NCBI GenBank assembly: GCA_021847925.1
Contig: JAJZNI010000069.1
Location: 1-45,793, forward strand
From: a bacterium
GTDB taxonomy: Bacteria > Chloroflexota > Dormibacteria > Aeolococcales > Aeolococcaceae
Direction: 5' to 3'
Length of the DNA: 45,793 nucleotides
Position numbers and translations under genes: made by a program. Of the stretch, positions 37,080 to 45,607 are shown in pieces; positions within the stretch are counted from its first letter, which is position 1, and every line of letters starts with the position of its first letter. The notes under the pieces were generated by a model. It ran no database searches. It was not told the origin of the DNA and saw only the letters and a list, made by a program, of their open reading frames with translations.

Positions 37080-38465
37080 ATGACCAGCCCGCTTCCCGTG
37101 CTCAGCCCCTCCGCGCGCGGCTTCCGCCCGCTTCCCCTGAGCCAGCGCTCGCCCGCGCGACGGCCGATCGTGCCCCTGCTCGGACGCCCCCCCCGAGCGC
37201 ATCTGTGGCACATCGGCTGCCAGATGAACGAGGCCGACCACGAGATGCTGGCGGAGCGCTTCGCGGAGATCGGCTTCGTCCCCGACGTCGCCCTCGACGA
37301 CGCCGACCTCGCGGTGCTCGTCACCTGCACGGTGCGTCAGAACGCCGAGCAGAAGGTCTATGGCAAGTTCCGTGAGCTGACCGAGTGGAAGCGGGCCCGG
37401 CCGGGAAGGGCCATCGCCATGACGGGCTGCATGGCGGTCGAGCACGGCAGCGCCCTCCTGCGGCGGCTCCCCGACCTCGACTACCTCTTCGACGTCCGCG
37501 ACAGCGACGGCTTCTTCGCGCGTCTGCAGGCGATCCATGCCGCCGACCTCGACGGGCCCGTCTCCATGCCCGCGTCCGACCGGCTTCTCGCCTACGTCTC
37601 GGTGATGGGCGGCTGCAACGAGATGTGCACCTACTGCATCGTTCCGTTTGTCCGCGGCCGCGAGGCCAGCCGGCCCGTCGCCGAGGTGGTGGAGGAGGTG
37701 CAGCGGCTGGTCGATCGGGGGGTGCGCGAGGTGACCCTGCTGGGCCAGAACGTCAACTCGTACCGCGACCCGCGCAGCGGAGCCGGGCTGCCGGAGCTGC
37801 TCGCCGCGGTGGACGGGGTCCCCGGCCTGTGGCGGCTGCGGTTCCTCACCTCGCACCCGCGCAACGCGGTGCCCGAGCTGTTCGCGGCGATGCGCGACCT
37901 CCCCACCGTCTGCGAGCAGCTGCACCTCCCGGTGCAGGCCGGGGACGACCGCCTGCTCCGCAGGATGCGCCGCCTCTACACGGTGGAGGAGTATCTGGAG
38001 AAGATCGCGGCCGCCCGGGCCACCGTCCCGGGGCTCGCCCTCACCACCGACATCATCGTCGGATTCTGCGCGGAGAGCGACGAGGAGTTCGGCGGGACGG
38101 TCCGTCTCCTGGAGAGTGTCCGCTTCGACACGGTCCACCTTCAGGCGTACTCCGTCCGCCCCGGCACCGCCGCCGCTCGGCGCCCGGACGACGTGCCGCT
38201 GGACGAGAAGAAGAGGCGGCTGAACCACCTCCTCGAGCTGCAGCGCCGCATCGCCCTGGAGCGCAACCGTGCCCTGATCGGCACCACCGTCCAGGTCCTG
38301 GTCGAGGGTCGGACCGAGGACGGCCGTCCCTACGGGCGGACCCGTCAGGGGAAGATCGCCCTGCTCGCTGCGCACAGCGCCGTCGCGGGCCAGCTCGTCA
38401 CAGCGAGGGTGGGAGGCGCCACCGCCTGGCAGCTCAGCCTCGAGGCGGAGGCTGCCGCGGCGTGA
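37080..38465 (+). CDS. miaB: tRNA-2-methylthio-N6-dimethylallyladenosine synthase
   Basis: GCQMNEADHEML, GGCNEMCTYCIVPFVRGREASRP, LTTDIIVGFCAES, TRAM domain. Confidence 0.96.
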   Translation: MTSPLPVLSPSARGFRPLPLSQRSPARRPIVPLLGRPPRAHLWHIGCQMNEADHEMLAERFAEIGFVPDVALDDADLAVLVTCTVRQNAEQKVYGKFRELTEWKRARPGRAIAMTGCMAVEHGSALLRRLPDLDYLFDVRDSDGFFARLQAIHAADLDGPVSMPASDRLLAYVSVMGGCNEMCTYCIVPFVRGREASRPVAEVVEEVQRLVDRGVREVTLLGQNVNSYRDPRSGAGLPELLAAVDGVPGLWRLRFLTSHPRNAVPELFAAMRDLPTVCEQLHLPVQAGDDRLLRRMRRLYTVEEYLEKIAAARATVPGLALTTDIIVGFCAESDEEFGGTVRLLESVRFDTVHLQAYSVRPGTAAARRPDDVPLDEKKRRLNHLLELQRRIALERNRALIGTTVQVLVEGRTEDGRPYGRTRQGKIALLAAHSAVAGQLVTARVGGATAWQLSLEAEAAAA

Positions 38466-41101
38466 CCCGGGGGGCGCGGCCGCCGCACCTGATCGGCGGC
38501 GCCGAGCAGGGCCGGGACGCCACCATCGACCTGGAGGCGGCCGGCGATACCCCGATCCTGCGCGAGTACCGCGCGGTCAAGGCGCAGCATCCCGACGCGC
38601 TGGTGCTCTGCCGCCTGGGTGACTTCTACGAGATGTTCGGCGAGGACGCCGAGCTGGCCGCCCCGCTCCTGGAGCTGACGCTCACCGGGAGGGGATTCGG
38701 GGGCGCGGGCCGCCTTCCCATGTGCGGGGTGCCGCACCACGCGGTGGCGGTTCACGTCCGCCGCCTCCTCGAGGCGGGTCACCGCGTGGTGGTGTGGGAC
38801 CAGGTGGGGGAGGTGGTGGTGGGCCGTCTGGTGCGCCGCGAGGTGACGCGCGTCCTCAGCCCGGGTACGGCGGTCGACGCCGACCTCCTCGAGCCCACCC
38901 GGATCGCGCGCCTCGCCGCCCTGCACCCGGGGACCGGACGGATCGGCATCGCCGCGCTCGACCTCGCCGGGGCCGAGCTCGTGCTCACCGAGGCGCCGGG
39001 GGAGGCGGACGGGGCGGCGCTCCGAGACGAGCTGGCGCGCCTCGACGTGGCGGAGCTGCTGCTGCCCGAGGGACTCACGGTCCCCGACGGCGTCGTCCCC
39101 GGGGCCGCCCGCACCCGCCTGCCCGCCGCCGGCTTCGACCTGGGGCGCGCGGTGGAACGGCTGTGCGAGGTGACCGGGATGGGGAGCCTGCGCGGGCTGG
39201 GGGCCGAGGAGATGGAGCCGGCTCTCCGTGCCGCCGGTGCGGTCCTCTCCTACTGCGAGCGGGCCCGCATCCGCCTCGACGCGGGTACCCTCCGCGTGCA
39301 GCCGCGGCGGAGCGGGGACGTGATGACCCTCGACCCGCCGACGCGGCGCAACCTGGAGCTGCTGCAGCCCCTGGGTGGCGGCGTCAGTCTGGCCCAGCTC
39401 CTCGACCGGACCGCGACCCCGATGGGTGCCCGGCTGCTGCGCCGCCGGCTCCAGGAGCCGCTCGTCGAGCCCGCGCCCATCACCTCGCGGCTCGACGCCG
39501 TGACCGCGCTGGTCGCCGACCGCTCCCGCCGCCACGAGATCCGCCACCTCCTGCCCGCCGTCCGCGACCTGGAGCGTCTCGTCGGCCGTGCGGCGCAGGC
39601 GCTCGCCACCCCCCGCGACCTCGCCGCGATCCGCGAGGCCTGCGCGGCGCTGCCCGGGCTCGGGGCCCTGCTGGAGGGACTTCCCGGAGAGCTCGCGGGC
39701 GTCGCCGGCGTGGTGACCCCGCCGCAGGAGGTGGGTGCGCACCTGGAGGCCCTGCTCGTCGACGATCCGCCCGCCCAGGCCCGCGACGGCGGCTGCGTGC
39801 GCCCGGGAGCCGATGCCGAGCTGGACGCGCTGCACGCCTCGGCAGGCGCGGCTCGCGACTTCATCGCGTCGCTGGAGAGCAGGGAGCGCGAGCGCACCGG
39901 CATCCGCTCGCTCAAGGTCGGCTACAACCGGGTCTTCGGCTATTACCTCGAGGTTCCTCACGCGCATCGCGACCTGGTGCCCGGCGACTACGTGCGCAAG
40001 CAGACCCTTGTCGGCGCCGAGCGCTACATCACCCCCGAGCTCAAGGACAGCGAGACCGTGGTGCTCAACGCCCGCGAGCGCGCCGTGGCGAGGGAGCTGG
40101 AGCTCCTGGGCCGGGCGGCCGCGCTGGTCGCCGCCCACGCCGCGCCCCTTCTCGCCGCAGCGTCCGCCATCGCCGTCGCGGACGTGGCGCAGGCTCTCGC
40201 CGAGGTCGCGGAGCGGGAGGGCTGGGTCCGGCCCGAGGTGGACCTCTCCACGGTCACCGACATCGAGGAGGGCCGCCATCCGCTGGTGGAGCGCAGCCTC
40301 GGACCGGGGCGGTTCGTCGCCAACGACACGAGCCTCGACGCCGCCCAGCGCATCGTGGTCCTGACCGGTCCCAACATGGCGGGGAAGTCCACCCACCTCC
40401 GCCAGGTCGCTCTCATCACCCTGCTCGCCCAGGTGGGCAGCTTCGTTCCCGCCCGGCGGGCGCGCATCGGCGTCTGCGACCGGATCTTCACCCGCGTCGG
40501 GGCCCACGACGACCTCGCCGGGGGCCTCTCCACCTTCATGGTCGAGATGGCGGAGACCGCGGCCATCCTCCGCCAGGCCACGGCGAGATCCCTGCTCATC
40601 CTCGACGAGATCGGCAGGGGCACCTCAACGTACGACGGCCTCTCCATCGCCCAGGCGCTCGTGGAGCACATCCACGAGCAGCCGGCGCTCAACTGCCGCA
40701 CCCTCTTCGCCACCCACTACCACGAGCTGACGGCGCTCGCGGACCGCCTTCCGCGGGTTGCCAACTACCGCGTCGAGGTGGTGGAGGAGGGGGAGAGCGT
40801 CACCTTCCTTCACCGCATCCGTCCCGGTGGAGCGGACCGCTCCTACGGGATCCAGGTCGCCCGCCTCGCCGGACTCCCGGCCAGCCTCCTCGCCCGAGCG
40901 CGCGAGATCCTCAGCGAGCTGGAGGAGCGGCGGCCTCTCGAGGCGGAGCGCCCGGCGCCGGCGCAGCTCGACCTGGGCCTCGCGGCGGTGCCCTTCGCCC
41001 ACCCGGTGCTCGACGCCCTGGCGGAGCTGGACCTCGACGGCCTCACCCCCCGCCAGGCGCTGACCACCCTCGCCGAGCTGCAGGAGCGCGCGGCGCGGTG
41101 A
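38462..41101 (+). CDS. mutS: DNA mismatch repair protein MutS
   Basis: CRLGDFYEMFGEDAEL, TGPNMAGKSTHLRQVALITLLAQVGSFVPA, DEIGRGTSTYDGLSIAQA; GTG overlaps miaB TGA. Confidence 0.97.
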   Translation: MTRGARPPHLIGGAEQGRDATIDLEAAGDTPILREYRAVKAQHPDALVLCRLGDFYEMFGEDAELAAPLLELTLTGRGFGGAGRLPMCGVPHHAVAVHVRRLLEAGHRVVVWDQVGEVVVGRLVRREVTRVLSPGTAVDADLLEPTRIARLAALHPGTGRIGIAALDLAGAELVLTEAPGEADGAALRDELARLDVAELLLPEGLTVPDGVVPGAARTRLPAAGFDLGRAVERLCEVTGMGSLRGLGAEEMEPALRAAGAVLSYCERARIRLDAGTLRVQPRRSGDVMTLDPPTRRNLELLQPLGGGVSLAQLLDRTATPMGARLLRRRLQEPLVEPAPITSRLDAVTALVADRSRRHEIRHLLPAVRDLERLVGRAAQALATPRDLAAIREACAALPGLGALLEGLPGELAGVAGVVTPPQEVGAHLEALLVDDPPAQARDGGCVRPGADAELDALHASAGAARDFIASLESRERERTGIRSLKVGYNRVFGYYLEVPHAHRDLVPGDYVRKQTLVGAERYITPELKDSETVVLNARERAVARELELLGRAAALVAAHAAPLLAAASAIAVADVAQALAEVAEREGWVRPEVDLSTVTDIEEGRHPLVERSLGPGRFVANDTSLDAAQRIVVLTGPNMAGKSTHLRQVALITLLAQVGSFVPARRARIGVCDRIFTRVGAHDDLAGGLSTFMVEMAETAAILRQATARSLLILDEIGRGTSTYDGLSIAQALVEHIHEQPALNCRTLFATHYHELTALADRLPRVANYRVEVVEEGESVTFLHRIRPGGADRSYGIQVARLAGLPASLLARAREILSELEERRPLEAERPAPAQLDLGLAAVPFAHPVLDALAELDLDGLTPRQALTTLAELQERAAR

Positions 41102-42984
41102 CGGCCGCCGGCGCCGCGATCCGCCTCCTCGCCCCGCAGGTGGCCGACGCCATCGCCGCGGGTGAGGTGGTGGAGCGCCCGGCGGCGGTGGTGAAGGAGC
41201 TGTGCGAGAACGCGCTCGACGCGGGCGCGACCCGCATCGACGTGGAGATGGAGGGGGGCGGCCTGGTCCGGATCGCGGTGAGCGACAACGGGGCGGGCAT
41301 CCCGGGCGACCAGCTTCCGCTGGCGGTCGCCCGCCACGCCACGTCGAAGGTGACCTCGATCGACGACCTCGCCGCGGTGCGCAGCCTCGGCTTCCGCGGC
41401 GAGGCCCTGGCGAGCATCGCGGCGGTGAGCGAGCTGGTGCTGACGAGCCGCGTGGCCGACGGGGACTCCGGCTGGGAGCTCGTCTGCCGGGGCGGCGACG
41501 TCGTCGCGCACCGCCCGCGCCCGCGGGCGCCCGGAACGACCGCCGAGGCCCGCGACCTCTTCCACAACACGCCCGCGCGGCTCGCCTTCCTGCGTGCGGA
41601 GCGGAGCGAGGCCGCGGCCTGCGTTCGCGCCGTCTCCGACCTCGCCCTGACCCATCCCGCGGTGGCGTTCGCCTGCCGGACCGGGCGGCGCCTCGCGCTG
41701 CGCACCCCGGGGGGCACCCTGCGCGACGCGGCCGCCGCCGTGTACGGCGCGGATGCCGGGGAGCTGCTCGAGGTCGCGGCGGTGGGCGACATCGCGGTCG
41801 CCGGGCTCATCTCGGAGCCACGGGCCCACCGCGGCACCCGCGCCGGGCTGGTGCTCGTGCTCAACGCCCGGCGCGTCCACAACCGCGCCCTGGTCGCGGC
41901 CGTGGAGCAGGCGTACGCGGGGCTCCTGCCCACGGGCCGCCATCCCTTCGGGGTGGTGGCCGTCGAGCTGGACCCGAGCCGGGTCGACGTCAACGTCCAC
42001 CCCACCAAGCGTGAGGTGCGGCTGCGCGACGAGGGCCGGGTGTTCCTGGCGGTGCAGAGAGCCTGCTGGTCGACGCTGCAGGACGCGCACCTGCGCGCCG
42101 CTCCGGCCCGCGCGGCGCTCGGGTCCCCCCCGGCGGGAGCCGCACAGGCGGCGGCCCTCGAGGTGCGCGACGGCTCCGGCGCGAGGCCCGCACCGGGGTG
42201 GGGACCACGCTCCACGGCACCTCCCGGGCACGGACCCGCGTGGCCCGCCGTCGCCGGCGGAGCGCCCGTCTGGCCCGTTCCCTGGGCCGGAGCGCCGGCG
42301 GTCCGGGAAGGGGGCGGTGACCTCGCCGGGGCGGACGGCCCGACCGGCTTCCCGGCGGCAGGTCCGGCTGACGGGGATCGCCGCCTGGCTGAGCTGGCTC
42401 CGCTGCTCCCCCTCACCCAGTCGGCGGACGGCTGGCTGGTCGCGGACTCGCCGCGCGGCCTGTGCCTCGTCGACCCACACGCCGCCCACGAGAGGGTCCT
42501 CTACGCGCTCCTCCTCGCGGCCGCCGAGGAGGCGGCCTCCCGGGCGAGCGCCGGCCCCAGCCAGCCGCTCCTCTTCGAGGCCACCGTGAGCGTCGAGCCC
42601 GCGGCGGCGGAGCGCGTGACCGGCAGCGCGGAGCTGCTCCGCGAGGTGGGATTCGACCTCGAGCCCTTCGGCCCCGGGCTGGTGCGCTGCCGCGCGGTGC
42701 CCGCCGCGGCCGGCCCTCGGGATCCTCAGAGACTGGTCCGCGAGCTCCTCGACGCCCTCGCCGAGCCCGAGGATGCCGCGGCTCGGCGGCACCGCCTGGC
42801 GGCGCTCACCGCCTGCCACGCGGCCGTCCGCCTCGGTGACCGTCTCGGGGTACGCGAGCAGGCCCGGCTCCTGGAGCGGCTGGTGGGCACGCCCGGCGGC
42901 CTCACCTGCCCACACGGGCGTCCCACCGTGCTGCTCCTCGACGACCGCTGGCTGCGCCGGGCCTTCGGCCGCCCGGCGGTGTAG
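41098..42984 (+). CDS. mutL: DNA mismatch repair protein MutL
   Basis: IAAGEVVERPAAVVKELCENALDAGA, GFRGEALASIAAV; C-term ACHAAVR, CPHGRPT; GTG overlaps mutS TGA. Confidence 0.96.
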   Translation: MTAAGAAIRLLAPQVADAIAAGEVVERPAAVVKELCENALDAGATRIDVEMEGGGLVRIAVSDNGAGIPGDQLPLAVARHATSKVTSIDDLAAVRSLGFRGEALASIAAVSELVLTSRVADGDSGWELVCRGGDVVAHRPRPRAPGTTAEARDLFHNTPARLAFLRAERSEAAACVRAVSDLALTHPAVAFACRTGRRLALRTPGGTLRDAAAAVYGADAGELLEVAAVGDIAVAGLISEPRAHRGTRAGLVLVLNARRVHNRALVAAVEQAYAGLLPTGRHPFGVVAVELDPSRVDVNVHPTKREVRLRDEGRVFLAVQRACWSTLQDAHLRAAPARAALGSPPAGAAQAAALEVRDGSGARPAPGWGPRSTAPPGHGPAWPAVAGGAPVWPVPWAGAPAVREGGGDLAGADGPTGFPAAGPADGDRRLAELAPLLPLTQSADGWLVADSPRGLCLVDPHAAHERVLYALLLAAAEEAASRASAGPSQPLLFEATVSVEPAAAERVTGSAELLREVGFDLEPFGPGLVRCRAVPAAAGPRDPQRLVRELLDALAEPEDAAARRHRLAALTACHAAVRLGDRLGVREQARLLERLVGTPGGLTCPHGRPTVLLLDDRWLRRAFGRPAV

Positions 42985-43093
42985 CCGGGATCTCCACCGG
43001 GCCACGGGCTCGGGGCGGACCCGGAGCGCGGCGGCGCCGCCCGGGAGCTGGGGAACCCGCGCGGCCGGCGGCAGTCGCGTGCCCGGGAGGCCG

Positions 43094-43131
43094 CATCCGT
43101 GCGCAGCGCGTGTGGTATGTGCACACGGATG
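43094..43131 (+). promoter_or_regulatory. Hairpin overlapping miaA start codon
   Basis: CATCCGTG (43094-43101) / CACGGATG (43124-43131) perfect 8-bp repeat; right arm contains ATG 43129. Confidence 0.4.
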
Positions 43132-44076
43132 AGCGCACCCCCTCCCGGGCTCATCGCCCTGATCGGCCCCACCGCCACGGGGAAGACCGCTCTGGCGGTG
43201 CGCCTCGCGCTGCGCCTCGGCGCCGCTGAGCTGGTCAACGCCGACTCCCGCCAGGTGCTGCGCGGCCTCCGGGTCGGCACCGGCGCGCCGGCGCCGGAGG
43301 AGCTGAGCGGCGTCGCCTGCCACCTCCTGGGCATCGTGGATCCGGGGGAGCCGTTCTCGGTGGCCGACTGGGCGGGCGCGGCGCGCGAGCGTCTGGCCGA
43401 GATGGGGGAGAGGGGGGTCCGGCCGATCCTGGTGGGGGGCACGGGCCTCTACGTGCGCGCCCTTCTCGACGGATTCGATCTGTCGGGTCCCGCCCCCGAC
43501 CCCTCGCGACGCCGTGCCCTCGCCACCGCGGCATCCACGCCGGAGGGCCTCGCGACGCTCGGCGAGGAGCTGCGGCGCCGCGACCCCGCCGGGGCGGAGC
43601 GCACCGACCTGCGCAACCCCCGCCGGGTCGTGCGAGCCCTGGAGACCATCGAGCGCCACGGCAGCCTGGCCGGCCGCCCCGCCCCGCTCCCATCCCTCCC
43701 GGCGCTCCGCATCGGTCTCGACGCCCCGCGCCCCCTCCACGACCGCTGGATCGCCGACCGCGCGCGCCTCATGCTGGAGGGGGGGCTGCTGGAGGAGACC
43801 CGGGCGGCGCTGGAGCGCGGCGTGGCGCGCGACGCCCTCGCCGCCGCGGGCATCGGCTATCGCGAGGCGCTCGCCGTCCTGGACGGGGCGCTGACCCCGG
43901 TCGAGGCGGCCGGCGAGATCGCCCGCCGCACCCGCCGTTACGCCAAGGCCCAGCGGACCTGGTTCCGCGCCGAGCCGGGGGTGGTCTGGCTTCGGCGCGA
44001 GGCCGACGGCGATCTCGACGCCATCGCCGCTCGCGTCCTCGAGGTGGCCGGCCGCACCGGCGCGCCGCCCCCGTGA
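43129..44076 (+). CDS. miaA: tRNA dimethylallyltransferase
   Basis: LIALIGPTATGKTALAVRLALRL, ELVNADSRQVLRGLRVGTGAP, ILVGGTGLYVRALLDG; alternative GTG start at 43099. Confidence 0.95.
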   Translation: MSAPPPGLIALIGPTATGKTALAVRLALRLGAAELVNADSRQVLRGLRVGTGAPAPEELSGVACHLLGIVDPGEPFSVADWAGAARERLAEMGERGVRPILVGGTGLYVRALLDGFDLSGPAPDPSRRRALATAASTPEGLATLGEELRRRDPAGAERTDLRNPRRVVRALETIERHGSLAGRPAPLPSLPALRIGLDAPRPLHDRWIADRARLMLEGGLLEETRAALERGVARDALAAAGIGYREALAVLDGALTPVEAAGEIARRTRRYAKAQRTWFRAEPGVVWLRREADGDLDAIAARVLEVAGRTGAPPP

Positions 44077-44110
44077 CGCCGGGGGCGGTCGCCCGACCCC
44101 GCCCTTCGCG

Positions 44111-44122
44111 GAACCTCCGTTC
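44111..44122 (+). promoter_or_regulatory. Candidate LexA box GAAC-CTCC-GTTC
   Basis: Matches GAACN4GTTC core of Bacillus/actinobacterial SOS boxes, upstream of lexA. Confidence 0.6.
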
Positions 44123-44133
44123 GGCACATCTGT

Positions 44134-44162
44134 TTGCAGAATCGTCGTCGCCGTGGTACAGT
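44134..44162 (+). promoter_or_regulatory. lexA promoter
   Basis: TTGCAG (44134-44139), 17-nt spacer, TACAGT (44157-44162). Confidence 0.6.
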
Positions 44163-44198
44163 CCCGGTGCTCCCCCAGCCTGAGAGGTGACAGACCCC

Positions 44199-44840
44199 AT
44201 GCCAGACGCCCTCAACCCGCGCCAGCGGCAGATCCTCGACTTCCTCCGTGAGCACGCACGCACGCACGCCTACCCGCCGACCGTCCGCGAGATCGGGCTG
44301 GCCGTGGGCCTGAGCTCCTCCTCGACGGTGCAGAACCACCTCAACTCCCTGGAGATGAAGGGCTACATCCACCGCGACCCGACGAAGTCGCGGACCGTCG
44401 AGGTCGTGGGTGCCGAGCCGGCCAGGGTGGTCCCGCTCCCGTCCCTCTCGCTGCCGGTGGTCGGCCGCGTCGCCGCCGGCACCCCCATCCTCGCCGAGGA
44501 GAACGTCGAGGATCACATCGTCGTGGGCTCGGAGCTCGCCGGCGGCGGCGACGCCTACGCCCTCACCGTCCATGGCAGCAGCATGGTCGGCGCCGGCATC
44601 CTCGACGGCGACATGGTCATCGTCACCCCCCGGCGCGATCCCCCGCCCAACGGGACCATCGTGGTGGCGCGCATCGAGAACCCGGTGACGGGCGAGGGCG
44701 AGGTCACCGTGAAGCGCTTCTTCCGGGAGCCGGGGCGTGTGCGTCTCCAACCGGAGAACCCCGACATGGACCCGCTCTACGTCTACGGTGACCTGACCCT
44801 TGAGGGAGTGGTGACCGCGGTGGTTCGCGTCCTCCGCTGA
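44199..44840 (+). CDS. lexA: LexA repressor
   Basis: LNPRQRQILDFLREHARTHAYPPTVREIGLAVGLSSSSTVQNHL; VAAG cleavage site; VHGSSMVGAGILDGDMV; catalytic-type VKRFF. Confidence 0.96.
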   Translation: MPDALNPRQRQILDFLREHARTHAYPPTVREIGLAVGLSSSSTVQNHLNSLEMKGYIHRDPTKSRTVEVVGAEPARVVPLPSLSLPVVGRVAAGTPILAEENVEDHIVVGSELAGGGDAYALTVHGSSMVGAGILDGDMVIVTPRRDPPPNGTIVVARIENPVTGEGEVTVKRFFREPGRVRLQPENPDMDPLYVYGDLTLEGVVTAVVRVLR

Positions 44841-44853
44841 TCAGCGCCGCCGC

Positions 44854-45372
44854 TCAGGCTCCGTCGATCCCCGGCGAGCTCGGGGGAGGCGGCGGGGAGG
44901 CCGCCGCTCCATCGCCGGAGGCATGGCTCCCGTTCACCGCCGACGGCAGCCCACCCAGGTAGCCGTCCAGGTACTCGGCCAGTTCCGCCGATGCCTGACC
45001 GTGGACGGTCACCCGGGTGCCCCCCTCGTCGTCGATCGCGCTGAGGGCCAGGTCGGGCCGATGGTCGAGCAGGAGAGGCACCGCGGGGAGCAGCGCCGCG
45101 GGCAGTCCCGCAAGGACCACGGGCGTGATCGCTGTGCAGATGAGGATGGCGAGCACGATGGCGATGCCCAGCGCCGCGGCCAGCTCCGCCCCATGGCGAA
45201 ACCGCCGCTCGGGCCGGAGGAGCAGGTAGTGGGGACCGCGCTCCGCGACCACGATGCCGGGCACGCGGTCGAGGTCCACCTGATCGAGCACCTCGGTGGC
45301 GGACCAGGTGGTGAGCAGCGCCATCTGGTACGCGGTGATGGAGGGCGCGCTTCCGGTGTCTTGTCGGTTCAC
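44854..45372 (-). CDS. Hypothetical membrane protein
   Basis: VNRQDTGSAPSITAYQMALL...; one long hydrophobic hairpin; Pro-rich C-terminus; start assumed. Confidence 0.5.
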   Translation of the reverse strand: MNRQDTGSAPSITAYQMALLTTWSATEVLDQVDLDRVPGIVVAERGPHYLLLRPERRFRHGAELAAALGIAIVLAILICTAITPVVLAGLPAALLPAVPLLLDHRPDLALSAIDDEGGTRVTVHGQASAELAEYLDGYLGGLPSAVNGSHASGDGAAASPPPPPSSPGIDGA

Positions 45373-45607
45373 CCCTGTCTCCGCCGGGAGGCCGCTCCGG
45401 CTCGCGTGCTGATCACAGAAGGCGGCCCCTATCCTGCCGCATCCGGGACGCGGATGGGGGGGAAGCGCCACACCGTGACGCGCACCGTTCCACATGATGA
45501 CGTCATGCGCAGGAGCGCGAACGGCCCTCCCGCCGCCGCTCGTTCCGATCATGGTGCCGGGCGGCGCTCGGCGGTCACCGCCGGCGGGCGCCGTCCACCC
45601 GCGGAGG

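Noticed and set aside
33146-37330. 1394-aa minus-strand ORF antisense to rny/spoVS/recX
   Set aside because: No recognisable domain; antisense to strongly conserved genes
38722-42984. 1420-aa ORF whose first half overlaps mutS in another frame
   Set aside because: Only the part from 41098 (mutL) is real; the upstream part is an open frame without domain signal
40843-44127. 1094-aa minus-strand ORF antisense to mutL/miaA
   Set aside because: Shadow ORF, low-complexity
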